Of a stretch of DNA of 64,000 bases, positions 31,835 to 44,284 are shown one piece after another. The translations under genes and the position numbers were made by a program. Source of the DNA: Pachypanchax playfairii (taxonomy: Eukaryota > Chordata > Actinopteri > Cyprinodontiformes > Aplocheilidae); contig SSNP01000034.1 in the NCBI GenBank assembly GCA_006937955.1, positions 3,771,542 through 3,835,541 on the forward strand, read 5' to 3'. Each line of letters begins with the position of its first letter. Position 1 is the stretch's first letter. The notes under the pieces are model-generated. The model did no database searches and was not told where the DNA came from. It saw only the letters and a program-made list of their open reading frames with translations.

Positions 31835-34074
31835 CGTTGCCTGCGAATTTCAAGCATCATGATTAGATTTTTTTTTTTTTAAACTCCTTTATATAAACAG
31901 CCTATAACAGCATAAAGCGAGTTATCACATTTACACAAGTCACACAGTTATATTCAGACATCTGGTATTCTGTGTGGCCTATTTGTTATGTTCCCTGCAT
32001 TACAGTATGGATGGATGTACAGTAATGGGGTTTCATTGTGCGGTCTTTTTGCTGTAATCATCAGAGCCACCAGTCAAGCTTCAGCCCATAAAATAACGAC
32101 CCCGAAACATTTCTGAATGATGGAGAAACTGCTTTTGTGTTAACTGTTAGCTAAACTAATAAGGGAAATGCGCTCCAACAATCCAAAACACGAGTGTGAG
32201 TGCTGCTAGCAAGCGATTAATGAGCGTACTGAGCCACGATCATATGTCTTTTTTAGAAGACATTCATTACAAGTTTAATTTGACTTAAACTTTGTGCCTT
32301 AGAGCATCACATGGGGAAAAAGTAGCTTTACCTGGCTCAGTGACTCCACCCTTCCAGACTGAAGCCGGTCCTATTAATGAGACATGACGCGCACTGTCGC
32401 GCAACGGGAGACAAACTGTTTCCGACGCAGGGCCGTAATTAAGCTTTTCAGGTACCCAAGAGTTTATTTTAAATTATGTATTTTTTGGTCAAATATTCTC
32501 TTCTTTTCAGTGCAAAAATGTGCTTTAAGACATCCAAGCAATTTGGTTTGAAAATATTATATTAAACACATAAAGGTTGGGTGGGCAGTTGGGGGGGCAA
32601 GGCTATAAACCAGGGGGGCAGTTGCCCCCCCTTGCCCCCTGTAGATCCGCCCATGCTTAGGCCTAAGTACTGGTTAACACGGCACGTGGACGTGAAGAAG
32701 AGCGGAACTGAGACCCTTGTTAACCTATATGGTGTAGTTCACACCAGTCATGGAGGGCTGTGAAGTGACCATTTTGGCATCAGGTCTATTTTTTGCGCGA
32801 GTCGCAAGCGTTCCGTGTCAATTCTGGCAGGAAATCACACCAAGACGCACGAGACAATCCGGTCAAAAATAATAGCAATTCTTCAAAATAAAATACAGCG
32901 ATTGACAAATGCGATCATAATTGTGTATCTAAACAGACTATAGAGATGAAAATAAACACAACACACACACCTACACAAACACACACAGCGCAACAGAGTA
33001 TGCTGATTACATTAAGGGTCGTGGGATTTTTGGGTGTCTAAACAAATGGAGAAAGAGTGAGAGAGAGAGTTGAAGACAAAATGAACGATGTCAAATTAAA
33101 AGCAGGAGTAACTAAAACAAGCTTACCCATGGTGAAAAAAATAGCTCTGAATGAACAGAGGAGCAGAAACTCTTGTGGACCGGCGCAGAGAAAGACGTGT
33201 CTGACGTGAACAGGGGAAAAGGTGAGCAGTGTGCAGCATCAGGCTTCACAGTGATCCACGCTGCTACTAGCATTACAGCACTAGCAGTACTTGTACTGAC
33301 AATAAGCAACCCTTTACCATTGATGACTCCGAGATGTTTGAAGACACAAAGTTGTAGTAGTTCCACAAAAAACTCCAGCTATGTAGATAGTAAACAAAAC
33401 TACGCAATTCACGATTCACAGAAGCATTTTTTCCATGAGGGAAGTGAAGGAAGAGGGAATGGGGGCTACAACACATGTGCACTACTCAAAAACGACAAAC
33501 AGCCATTGAGTTTCTCATTGGGGCAAAATCGTCTTTACCACTTTTAAGTGCATTAAGTGCATTGGTAGAGAAGATAAACAGCTAACTAATGATCTGACAA
33601 ATTATTGAGAAATTTAAGTGTATATCACCAGCAGGAAGGGTGTTTGGGGCCACCACAAACATTTTTCTCAATTAGCTTGGGCACGCACCTAGTGAAAAAC
33701 CTTTCTGATGGTCTGAGGCTGCTTTGCTGCGTCAGGACTTAAACAGCTTGCTGTAATGGAGTAAATCTTGAACTCTGCTCTTTCTTAAAGAAAATGTAGA
33801 CTGTTCGTTCTTTGCTTGCTTAAGCAAACCAGCAAGTCTGTCTCTAAATGGTGCCAAAAAAGCAAGTAAACAAACATACAAACAGAAAACAAAGTTAATA
33901 TTTCAGAGTGGCCAAATCAATGTCTGCACTTAAATCTGTTTAAGATGCTGTGCTATGAACTTAAAACAGGCTGTTCATACTCAGAAATGCTCCAGTGTGA
34001 ATTCTCTAAAGAAAAGAGGGTGAAAATGACATTAAAAGTTCAACATGCAATGATCTGATACAGTCCTATCATTG
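31835..34074. other. hAT 5' end (to 32655), then no feature seen
   Basis: 31835-32655 should be the 5' untranslated part of the hAT element, ending in G/C tracts at 32590-32655. From 32656 to 34074 I recognise nothing firm; a short CA-rich run is at 32955-32990. Confidence 0.4.
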
Positions 34075-34297
34075 GAGTGGCAGTGGCTCAGGAAATAGAG
34101 CAGGTCATCCGGTAACCAGAGGGTCGCTGGTTCATATCCTTGCTTTGTCCTGACAAGATCACTTTGCCATTGTGTCCTTAGGCAAGACACGTCACTTGCC
34201 CTGCCATTTTGGTGGTGGTCAGAGGATCCAGTGGCAACTGTGTCTGACAGCCTTGCCTCTGTCAGTGAGTGTCCCAGGACAGCTGTGGCTCCATATA

Positions 34298-35936
34298 CAG
34301 TGGACTGCGAAAGTTTCGGCAGCCTTGTTAATCTTCATGATTTTCCTTTATAAATCACTGGTTTTTAGGATAAAAATGTTCAGTTAAATATATCATATAG
34401 GAGACACTCACAGTGATATTTGAGAAGTGAAATGAAGTTTATAGGATTTACAGAAAATGTGCAATAATTGTTTAAACAAAATTAGGCAGGTGCATAAATT
34501 TAGGCTCCACAAAAAGAAATGAATTGAATCTTTAGTAGACCCTCCTTTTGCAGAAATAACAGCCTCTAAGCGCTTCCTGTAGCTTCCAATGAGGTTCTGG
34601 ATTCTGGTTGGAGGTATTTGGATCATTCTTCCTTATAAAACATCTCTAGCTCCTTCAGGTTTGATGGCTTCTGAGCATGGACAGCTCTCTTCAAGTCACA
34701 CCACAGATTCTCAATAATATTCAGGTCCGGGACTGAGATGGCCGTTCCAGAACCTTGTACTTGTTCCTCTGCATGAATGCCTTTGTAGAGTTGAAGCAGT
34801 GTTTGGGGTCATTGTCTTGTTGAAATATCCAGCCAGGTGCAGCTTCAGCTTTGTCACTGATACCTGGACATTGGTCTCCAGAATCTGCTGATATTGAGTG
34901 GAATCAATGCTTCCCTCAACTGTAACAAGATTCCCAGTCCCTGCACTGGCCACACAGCCCCACATCATGATGGAACCACCACCATATTTTACTGTAGGCA
35001 GCAGGTGTTTTTCTTGGAATGTTGTGTTCTTTTTCCTCCATGCATAGTGCCTGTTGTTATACCCAAATAACTCAATTTTGATTTAATCAGTTCACAGCAC
35101 CTTATTCCAAAATGAAGCTGGCTTGTCCAAATGTGCTTTGGCGTACGTCAAGCAGCTCTGTTTGTGCTGTGGGCGGAGAAAAGGCTTCCTCCCCATCACT
35201 CTCGCATACAGCATCTCCTTGTGTAAAGTGTGGTGAATAGTTGAACAATGCACAGTGACTCCATCTGCAGCAAGATGATGTTTGTAGGTCTTTGGTGATG
35301 GTCTGTTGGGTTGACTCTGACTGTTCTCACCATTCTTTGCTTCTGTTTATCTGAGATTTGTTTTGGTCTGACACTTCGAGCCTTAACTTGAACTGTGCCT
35401 GTGGTCTTCTGTTTCCTCAGTATGTTCCTAACTGTGGAAACAGTAAGCTGAAATCTCTGAGACAGCTTTCTGTTTCCTTCCCCTAAACCATGATGGTGAA
35501 CAATCTTTGTTTTCAGGTCAGTTGAGAGTTGTTTTGAGACCCCATGTTGCTACTCTTCAGAGAATATTCAAAGAGGAGGGAAACATAAAATTGGCCCCCT
35601 AACTAATCTTTCTCATAACTGGATTAACCTGTGTATGGAGGACAAGGGTCACTGGGCTTAGCAAACCAGTTTTAAGTTCCAATAATTAGTTCTAAAGGTT
35701 TTGGAATCAACACAATAACAACGGTGCCCAGATTTATGCACTAGCCTAATTTTGTTTAAACAATTATTGCAAACTTTCTGTAAATCCTATAAACTTCATT
35801 TCACTTCTCAAATATGTCTCCTATATGATTTATTTAACTGAACATTTTAATCCTAACAACCAATGGACAATAATAAATAATAATAAAGGACAATCATGAA
35901 GAATAACAAGGCTGCCCAAACTTTCACAGCCCACTG
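34298..35936 (-). mobile_element. Tc1-like element, family B, copy 1 (1639 bp)
   Basis: The termini CAGTGGACTGCGAAAGTTT and its inverse at the right are flanked by TA on each side (34296-34297 and 35937-35938). The long terminal repeats read into GGCAGCCTTGTTAATCTTCA. It matches the split copy at 59747-63598 in inverted orientation. The transposase is degenerate. Confidence 0.88.
34600..35520 (-). pseudogene. Tc1-like transposase relic (family B)
   Basis: Minus-strand pieces include MMWGCVASAGTGNLVTVEGS (34909-34968) and LHLAGYFNKTMTPNT, the Tc1 region around the second catalytic Asp (QQDNDPKH in active relatives, here altered to FNKTMTPN). Upstream on the minus strand, at higher coordinates, are pieces of the first-Asp region and the HTH domain. 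Frame breaks are numerous, so it is inactive. Confidence 0.75.
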
Positions 35937-35956
35937 TATGTTTAGTTTATCACCAC

Positions 35957-35961
<5 letters not shown>

Positions 35962-35995
<34 letters not shown>

Positions 35996-36282
35996 TTGTA
36001 TTTCTGACCTCCTGGGGACCCGTTTCCTGACTTTTACTATCTTTCTGGGGTCCGAGGGTTCTTGTGGGGACCGAAGCCTGGTCCCCATGAGGGGGACTCC
36101 CCTTTTTAGGGTTAGGGATTAGGTTTATAGGTATGGTGTGAATAGAGTTTTAGTTAGTCTTAGGGTTAGTTATACATCAGTAATGGTTAAGGTTAGTAAA
36201 AGGGTTTGGGTTAGGTATAAATCTAGTTACTAAAATCAATGGAAGTCAATGGACGGTCCCCATAAGGATACCAAAACACACT

Positions 36283-36313
<31 letters not shown>

Positions 36314-36599
36314 TTGTATTTCTGACCTCCTGGGGACCCGTTTCCTGACTTTTACTATCTTTCTGGGGTCCGAGGGTTCTTGTGGGGACCGAAGCCTGGT
36401 CCCCATGAGGGGGACTCCCCTTTTTAGGGTTAGGGATTAGGTTTATAGGTATGGTGTGAATAGAGTTTTAGTTAGTCTTAGGGTTAGTTATACATCAGTA
36501 ATGGTTAAGGTTAGTAAAAGGGTTTGGGTTAGGTATAAATCTAGTTACTAAAATCAATGGAAGTCAATGGACGGTCCCCATAAGGATACCAAAACACAC

Positions 36600-36650
<51 letters not shown>
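35962..36650 (+). repeat. (GT)n tracts alternating with a 318-bp tandem duplication
   Basis: (GT)n at 35962-35991, then a unit from GGGTTTGTATTTCTGACCTC (35992) through GACGGTCCCCATAAGGATAC to a second (GT)n, and then the unit again from 36310, finishing in a longer (GT)n to 36650. The period is 318 bp and the two units look identical. The unit includes TTAGGGTTAGGGATTAGG-type words. Confidence 0.92.
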
Positions 36651-36654
<4 letters not shown>

Positions 36655-36844
36655 ACACATTATAGTGTGAAGCACTTTGACATAAAAGCACTTTACAAGT
36701 GCAGCCATTTACCATTTACAACTGTGTTCTAACTGAAGAATCAAGTTACTTAACTTCTGTATGTGTTTCATAATGACTTTCTCCGTTTTTTTGTCCAAAC
36801 AACCATTTTGGCCACCTGTGCACATTTGTGCTTGTGAGTCTGAT

Positions 36845-37210
36845 TTCTATCCATCCAGTTTCTAAACCCACTTCTTCCTGTTCAGGGTCACGGGAGCTGT
36901 TTCCTATCTCCAGCTGTCTTTGGGTGAGAGGCGGGGTTACACCCTGGACAGGTCACCAGTCCATCGCAGGGCCACAGATATACAAACAACTTTTCACACA
37001 CACTCCCTCCCAGGGACAATTTGGAGTTGCTAATAAACCTCAAGCACATTTTTGGACTGTGGGAAGAAGCAGGAGTAACCAGAGAAAACCCACACATGCA
37101 CAGGGAGAACATGCAAACTCCATGCAGAAAGACCCCAACCCAGATTTGAACTTGGGACCTTCTCACTACAAAGCAACAGTGCTACCAACTGCACCACTGT
37201 GCAGCCCCAG
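36845..37210 (-). repeat. tRNA-derived SINE (reverse orientation)
   Basis: On the minus strand it begins GGGGCTGCACAGTGGTGCAG and TTGGTAGCACTGTTGC (A box) with a B-box-like AAGTTCAAATCTGGG. The body follows (CATGTTCTCCCTGTGCATGT, GACCTGTCCAGGGTGTAAC) and it ends near the CATCCA-type tail at 36850. Related copies are at 53781-54118, 54466-54745 and 14455-14565. Confidence 0.8.
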
Positions 37211-38186
37211 ATAAATCACTTTGGCTTCCACAAAGAGTGGAATAGGATCAGAGTCAGAATCACTTTAGCTGATGTCATCTCTGAGTCTCGTTTTTGTTTC
37301 TGATCTGAGAAGCTCTGTGTTGCCAACTTTAACTACATTTAAAATGTCTTTCTGCATTTTACCCATTTTAATTCTTGGAGATCAGATTGAGTTTGAAAGA
37401 GTAGTTTTTCCTCACTGTTGTTGCCCTTGAGCAGCATTTCATCACCGCAAGAACATCACTGGTTTGAGTCCTGAAAGCATATTTATGTTTCTGCTGTGAT
37501 GAAGGGACATGAATGGAGGTCTGACCTTTATCTTAATCTCTTGACATCTTGGGCTCATCCACAAGCTCACTCATTAAATGATTGTAACGATCAAAAATCT
37601 GTGTTACTGTGTATGGCTCATATCTGGTTCTTTTATAAGAATCATGGTTGTAAATAATGAATCACTCTGTCTTTCTCACATGTTTGTCTTCATTTTTTCC
37701 TTGTCTTCTCTTCAACATGATTCCAAATGTATCACCTCTCACTGTCTTTCCCTTTTATTACTTTTTTAGAAATTAAGTCAAAGTTTGTTTATCATTAAAT
37801 TCAGATAACTTCTTTTGTGCAAAACCTCACTCCCATGTTTTCCACCGGAGTCCACAGAGTGGAAAACAGATCAGCAGGTTCCAGAATCAGTGTTGATTTA
37901 TTCGGAAGAAAAAAATCACAGAGGCAACCTTGTAGGCCGTGTGAGTGGGATGCCCTTCCTTTCAATTTGCATGATGTTCTCTGTGTGTGTGTGTGTTTGT
38001 GTGTGTATGTGTGTGTTTACATTTGTAACCGACTCCAAGACATTAATCTCCCATTGTTAAACAGTAGGTCTTGCACCATAACAGGAAATTGGATTTCCTA
38101 AACTCCACATAAGACAGTTGATCTAAACATACATCTATACATTTGATCAATTATAGAAGTTTAACAACATGGGAAATGATCTTAGA
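37211..38186. other. No defined feature; (GT)n near 37981-38020
   Basis: AT-rich sequence with an imperfect GT run. Chance ORFs at 37815-38101 read into the GT run and lack domains. Confidence 0.4.
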
Positions 38187-39150
38187 TGGTGTTTCAGAAA
38201 GCAGGATTACTGCTTAATACACTGATTTTGTGCTGAATTTGCAGGAAGTTCCTGCTGAGAAAACTAACATTTCTGCTAAAATCGAGTCAAACACAGATAC
38301 TGGCTTCATTTTGCCTGAAGCCAAAGCCTGACTCCTACTAGGATTTCGCAATGTTATTAAATTTGCAAAATTTTTAAAGATGAAGTGAGCAAATTGGAAG
38401 AAGTGATCATGGTTGAGGCTTTTATTGATTTTTCTGACTACTGGTACATGCCTTGTTGGAACAAATAGAACATTATCTGCCTGCTTTGAACAGAAAAATA
38501 TTTATCTCACTCTTTTTCTAAATCTGCCGTCTGCTGATCTAGGTCGCAGGGTCTGGTGGGGCCTATCCCAGCAATCATCAGGTAAGTGGGGTACAGGGTT
38601 ACACATCACAGTATCCATCACACACAGCGTTGGTTATAAGGACTTGCAATATTCATATTAGCATTACGCAATGTATCCTATTCAATTTCATTAATCTATC
38701 CCTCTTCATTAAAGGTGATGCAGATGCCCAGACGGCCCAGTGAAGCCAGAGACGCCACCCCTCCTCCCCCATTATGCTTTCAATACACTTTGGTTTCCTA
38801 TTCAACCATGTGTTGTGTGTATCATTTTGCATTGAAATAAGTATTAAACCTAGCAACAAAAAGTCAGAGGCAATTTGTACTTTTAAGTAATTTATCCAAG
38901 CATAGGTTCATTACGTGTGTGTAATGTGCACCCTGACGCACGTGCTTCACTACTACTCACCACTGCACAGCATGTTTATATATATACATATATATATATC
39001 GATCTTAGGTTTCCTTCTTAGTGAAAGATCTTCTTAAGCTAAGAGCGACTCTGGGAAACGCGTTCTTCTTTCACAGCGCTCTTACGAGCGCTCCAAAGAA
39101 GATCTTAGCACTAAGAGCTTCTTAACTTGTTTGGGAAATGTGGCCATTAT
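38187..39150. mobile_element. Fragments of Harbinger-like DNA elements
   Basis: GTGTTTCAGAAAGCAGGATT near 38190 resembles a PIF/Harbinger end. 39000-39150 holds facing copies of AAGATCTTCTTAAGCTAAGA-like and AAGAAGATCTTAGCACTAAG-like arms, ending GGGAAATGTGGCC. A SINE-body fragment (TCGCAGGGTCTGGTGGGGCC) lies at 38543-38600 and a TA run at 38978-39000. The 38653-38859 minus ORF is not recognised. Element boundaries are unclear. Confidence 0.35.
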
Positions 39151-39708
39151 CTGAGTACCCTGAGAAAGCACACGAGTGGAAAACATACAAACTCCACATA
39201 GAAAAGTCTTGGCTTTACAGAGATCATCGAGAGCTGCATGCTGTAGTTAACAAAAAAAAAAAACAGCTTTCTGAATCAATCATTTCACAGTCTTTATCTC
39301 CTTAGAAAGATTTTACATAACCAAGATCTCCAACATGTAAAAGGAAACATTTAAAATCTGTATGACTGTTGACCATGATTTAAACCAGAGATAAAATCTT
39401 CATTTAACCCACTGAAGGAAGACAAAACATGCACATTTTCCAAAATGTTTCACTGGTTCATTATTGCTTCAGATTCCTGCTGGTCAGTCTGAATACTTGA
39501 TGTTTGTAAATTGCTGCTTTGATCCAAATGAGACATAATATAAAACCCAGCGTCCCCCATTAACACTCCAGAGACTAACGTGAGTGCGTGTGTATGTGAG
39601 AATAAGAGGAATAGAGAGAGGCTTTGAAGTTAGTCTATGGATGTTCAAAGGAACAAAAACGACAATAATACACAACTAATGACACAGAATGTAGGGGACT
39701 TTCTGTGG

Positions 39709-39762
<54 letters not shown>

Positions 39763-40551
39763 CAGTGAGTGTGTTGAATATAATTGCCCCCAGCACTCCT
39801 TCCTGGATCAACCCGTAACTTCGTTACCACGCCATCATTAGATACTCATTTAGAACAATCAGATTGCTTTAATCTAATCATTTCACATAAATTATGAAAG
39901 ATTATTGTAACAAAAATGTAGCTGATGACAGCTGGGATGCACCACTTGGTGTGTTTGTGTACTTACATATAGTTGGGGATTCACTGCTACTGTATGCTGT
40001 TGTCACTATGTGTTTTTTGTTCTGCACATCAGTAAACAGCTTCTTAGAACTGACAGCTGTGTGTGAGATGACGCCATCAAATAGCCCATAATCAGTATGC
40101 AGATGAATGTGTGTGTTGTGCAGGGAGTGTGTTTTTTTGTTTTTATATTTAGGGCTCTGAATTATTTTTCCTTACGTGAGTGTTTAAAATTGTGCTTTAT
40201 TTTTCTTTTATGAGTTTTTTAGATTTTACAGTAAAGTTAGACGATTTTTAAAAAATGGTTGAACTTACAAAGATGATCATATTGAGAATGATCTCAAATG
40301 ATAATGCAGGAAAAAGGTTTAATGTGAAATCTACAGACCAGTGGGGCTTAGCGGTGATATTGAGTGGGCTGACGTACATTATGAAATCCAGAACAACATG
40401 TTTGAAATACAAGAAACAGGTTTTAAATTCAACTTTATGTGTCTTTTCATCATAGTGGCATTTACAATAAAATTGGAAAAATAGATATTCAAATATAAAA
40501 CTTTCAAAATGTCAGAAAACTTTCTATTGGCGGTGCTGTTTCCTCTCACAC
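39151..40551. repeat. No gene; (GT)n microsatellite at 39711-39758
   Basis: A clean GT dinucleotide run within otherwise unrecognised AT-rich sequence. Confidence 0.8.
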
Positions 40552-40598
40552 TTTAAAGGTACAATATGTAAGAGTTAGACCTTGTCGTCAAATCAGAG

Positions 40599-40606
<8 letters not shown>
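40552..40606. mobile_element. Terminal fragment of the 4541-type TTAA element
   Basis: TTTAAAGGTACAATATGTAA and the following GACCTTGTCGTCAAATCAGA match the reverse complement of the right end of the element at 4541-5440. It is cut off by the (CTA)n run. Confidence 0.7.
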
Positions 40607-40644
<38 letters not shown>

Positions 40645-40812
40645 GTCATTTAGCAGACGCTTTTATCCAAAGCGACTTACATTGAGAGAACATACAAGCA
40701 AGAAATCAAAGAGAAGGAAACAATGTAAGGAGGTGGACTGTTTGGAGTCCAGTTTAATTCCGACGCTGATACATCAAGTGCTTGATGTATCAGTATGATG
40801 TTTTTTTTTTTA
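40602..40812 (-). repeat. (CTA)n run plus SINE/L2-type tail
   Basis: About 14 CTA units, then CATTTAGCAGACGCTTTTAT-CCAAAGCGACTTAC, the reverse complement of the unit at 19677-19838, down to a duplicated CTTGATGTATCAG. The CTA run is the 3' microsatellite of the retroelement tail in reverse. Confidence 0.78.
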
Positions 40813-41767
40813 GACGGGATTTTTTCCTCAAATCACCACTTCCTTTCCCTTATTTCCGCCCCAGTATCACGTGACCTGCGTCACGAGTTCGTCAGGAAGT
40901 AAACAGCGACCGAAACTCAGCTCACCTGAATTATCTGCTACCTTGCTCCAGTGAAATTCGTGCTTGGAACCAGGAAGTCTGGACACAGAATAGTCATTGT
41001 AAACAATGATTCCATCTCGGACCAGCGTTACAAAAATCTGTTACAGTGTAACTTTATTTTCAACATTAGTGACTTGATAAGTCGATGTTTCTTCACACAT
41101 CTTCATTTATTCTCCAATTCTGTTTCTTTTCAAATTCAGAAGGCCTGCTCGGTGCACGCCGTGTAAGATTGTGTACACGCATGCATGTTTGCTCAAGCAC
41201 ATGCAGAGTTTAAATAAAGTTTACATGTAAACATCCCCCCTGCCTTTTTGACATTTGACTTTTCTGAACATGTTCTATTCATCTTCTTATCCTCAGCTGA
41301 AACAACAATCCTCACAGTGTGAGAATGAATGTGTGTCTTGTGTGTACGTGCAATTATCCACATGCTGTCAAAGAGATGGATGGGAATAAATCCATGTTTT
41401 GATGATTTTTTAACCTCTGGTGAATGTGATGTGTTTACGGAGAAATTTCTGAGCTACATCTATATAATGTTAGTTATAAAATAACCGGTTTCCCCACACA
41501 GATACTAACAATCATTCACAACTCACACACACTCAAGGCCAATTTGGAATTACCAGTTAGTGATTGTAGATGTTTTCAGTACCTGGAGAAAATGCTTCAT
41601 TGTACAGGGATAACATATCAAAAAACTGATTTAAAATTCTGAATTTTAAGACAAATGGCAAAGCTTGAAAAAAAAAATTGTCAGTGTTATTTTGTAACGA
41701 ATCAAAGGCAGTTTAGAATGATCAGTTCTTCCGCAAAGCTGTTAGACTAGTTATTCCTCTCTGACAC
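40813..41767. other. No feature seen
   Basis: Mixed sequence with a somewhat GC-richer start (40840-40960), possibly remaining DNA-element sequence; nothing defined. Confidence 0.35.
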
Positions 41768-42477
41768 TAGCTACGTTTACATGGGCACATTTAATCAGAA
41801 TAAACGCCCAATCGGAACAAAAATACGTCATGTAAACACGTCAATCAGAATGTTTTGATCCGATGCAGCCTGATCAGAATGAAATTTCCTTCCGATCGAG
41901 AGGGGTGGTTTTGTCCGATCTTCATTCGGATAGACGTGCATGTATACACCCATTCGGAAAGAAAGGGTGAAAAGAGCCCACTGCGCATGCGTACAACTTC
42001 AGCGTGACGTCTTTCCGCTTTTGCAGACCCAAGTAGAAAACATAGCGGGAGGTAAACAGAAGTGGTCTGCTGGCGCAGTCATCCTGTCATCCTGCTCTCC
42101 TCTCCTGTGGTGGAGGAGCAGTAGCAATATGTATTCAGCCTCTAGCTTGGTTAATGCGACCAGTAAAAACCCAAACATAAAGGTAATCACCTGCAGAAGG
42201 TCCATATTGGGGAAAATGTGAGTCAACCAGAGCACACGATGGGGCGGGAAAGACGTGCAGAAAGGACGGAGTTTGTTTACTTTTTTTTCTTCCCCCGGAA
42301 AGACAACTCGCTGTGCGCATGCTCAACTCATTTAATCTGATTGAGTGCTTGGTGCATGTGTACTCATGGCATGATCAGATCATTTCAGTTAGTGTCCATG
42401 TGAACAGGGATTTGGGAATTCCGACCGACCAAGATTTTAATCAGATTGGGGAAATTTGGCGCATGTAAACGTAGCTA
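41768..42477. mobile_element. 710-bp element with palindromic TAGCTACG ends (copy 1)
   Basis: The left end TAGCTACGTTTACATGGGC and right end GCATGTAAACGTAGCTA are inverted repeats of at least 16 bases. A copy of exactly the same length lies at 60768-61477. Subterminal motifs of the ATCGGA/TCCGAT/ATTCGGA type recur at least eight times in the first 200 bases. A 63-codon minus ORF is shared by both copies (42135-42326 and 61135-61326) but I recognise no domain. The superfamily is unassigned. Confidence 0.8.
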
Positions 42478-42522
42478 ATGAAAACTCTGGTCTAAACAAA
42501 TAATTCATACATGGTAGTACTT

Positions 42523-43662
42523 GGGTCCGTTCCAGAAAGCTTGGTCAACTTACCATTTGGTAAACCCTGAACTCATGGTTAATCAACCAAGAACCTGCTT
42601 AGCCTGAGTATGTCGGTTCCAGAACACCTGATAAGAATCTGGTTAATCAACCTACTCCTTGTTAACTGGAGTTCATGAGCGCGCACCCTGAAAACATAAA
42701 GACCCTCTCAATGGATCACCGAATTCACGAGTCACAATAGAAAGTGAAGGTGAAAAAAAGTGTCCGCATATTTTTCAGAAGTAGAGTCTAAAAAAAAGCA
42801 AAACAGCTGCAGCAGCAAAAGAGAGAATGTTGGCAAAAAATAATAGACAGAGTAAATGCACGAGTTTAACAGATATCATAACGCTCAACTCAAAATTTCA
42901 TTTTAATTATTAATTTTCCACCCCTTTATTCCTAACTTGGGTTGTGGGGTGCTGGAGGATAATTTAAAATGTTTTTTGGTATTTTAAATAACCTTTTAAT
43001 AATTACTTTCTTTTGCTGCCAATGTGTTAAAGGTACAATAATATTGTAAATTGATTTAGACACATTTACTCCTTGTTTAATCAGATGTAGTCTGTCTGGA
43101 GCCAGAAGAACTCTGTACCAAGTCAAGATGAAATATAAGAACATTCCGAACCGCGTTACTACTTCTTCAACATGTGATCTGTCAGCATCGGGGACTGAGC
43201 CGCAATCCTCTGCAGGAGAGGCGAGCGTACTCCCACTAGACTATAGTGTCCAACTTCTCAGCATTTTCACCCAGCCTCCATATAACCATGTGTTTGCGTG
43301 TCTAGTCATATTACGTATTTTGTTTAATCGATTTATATTAACACACTACATTTTACGTTCACTAATGATAACGGCGTTGTAATATTGGAAATTGTAATTA
43401 GTTAGATTACTCCTTTTAAAGTCCAAACGCTGCACAGGATCGTCATCAAAAGGGCACGTCATGCTCAAAACCATCTCTGGAACAAACTTACCTGGAACAT
43501 AACCTGCTCCCGACCAGGTTATGTTCAGAGATTAAGTTGCTATGGTTACTAACATACCTTGAAAGATACCTCTGTTTTTGGAACCGAAAATTCAGGTTAT
43601 CAACAAACTTACCCTTAAACTTATCCGGTTATGTCACATAACCTGCTTTCTGGAACGGACCC
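42523..43662. mobile_element. DNA element with 18-bp perfect TIRs, Harbinger-like (1140 bp)
   Basis: The left end GGGTCCGTTCCAGAAAGC is the exact inverse of the right end GCTTTCTGGAACGGACCC. Inward of both ends are GGTTAATCAACC-like and AACATAACCTGCT-like words in both orientations. TTCCAGAAAGC ends are usual for fish PIF/Harbinger-type elements. No transposase is visible and no three-base target duplication is clear. Confidence 0.75.
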
Positions 43663-44284
43663 CTGGTGAAGTCTGTGGAAGCCTGCAGAAAATGTGTATA
43701 AAATACAGCTTAGAATGCTTGAACATTAAGAACGGAATTTAAAGTATTAAGATTTTTTTATTAATCAGACATTTAGCAGAGCTGTAATTGGTCTGCACAA
43801 CACAACTTATCAATTTATCCAAAGAAACATCTCCTTTTAAAATTTGAACATGTGCTCAATGTCTTTGTTGATAGAGATGAAAACGCAATAATCTGTGTGT
43901 GTATTTTGTATCTTTACACAGCTGTAACAAGCTCCTACTATTTAAGATGAGCCGAAGAAACACTCTTGTTCCGGAACATTGTAGTATAGTTACTATAAAC
44001 TCCTTGTGAAATTGATTGAACCTGGAAACTCACCTGTCTGCCCGCTCTCCAAAGTTTTTCTCCACAATTTTGGTTTTGGTTACTTGGATCGTACTCTTCT
44101 ACTCAGAACCTTGAACTAAATCATCAGTAAGAAAAAACTGGACAACTTCTTTTGAACACAGTTCTATCAGAAACCCTATCAAGTGCTCTCTCCCAAGCCT
44201 TTGTTGTTATAACCTTCAAGTAATTCATCTTTTCGATACATTTTTTATACTCACTTTTTTCTGTCTGCCTGTCTGTATCTAGCA
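43663..44284. other. No feature seen
   Basis: AT-rich sequence between the DNA element and the LINE remnant. Confidence 0.4.

Larger units (their letters stand above)
23839..32655 (-). mobile_element. Decayed hAT element (ZMYM/zinc-finger type), interrupted
   Basis: The left terminus CAGCGGCGTAACATGG and the right terminus (minus strand) CATGGGCGGATCTACAGGG match hAT ends of the CAGTGGCG type. Both sit beside C/G-rich GCCCCCCC tracts usual for this family. Between them on the minus strand are an N-terminal transposase piece (31588-31834) and a C-terminal piece (24110-24440), with the Gypsy element and at least one other repeat (about 24600-25269) in between. No 8-bp target duplication was found, so one end may be misplaced or altered. 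Confidence 0.6.
34075..36725 (+). repeat. tRNA-derived SINE broken by a Tc1 copy and a tandem array
   Basis: The head GGCAGTGGCTCAGGAAATAGAG with B-box-like GGTCGCTGGTTCATATCC starts near 34080. The body runs to 34297, where a Tc1-like element (34298-35936) interrupts it. It resumes at 35937 (TTTAGTTTATCACCACCAAA), is stretched by (GT)n and a 318-bp tandem duplication, and ends with a typical SINE tail (TAGTGTGAAGCACTTTGACA and following) at 36655-36720. A reversed copy of the same family is at 55740-56045. Confidence 0.7.
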
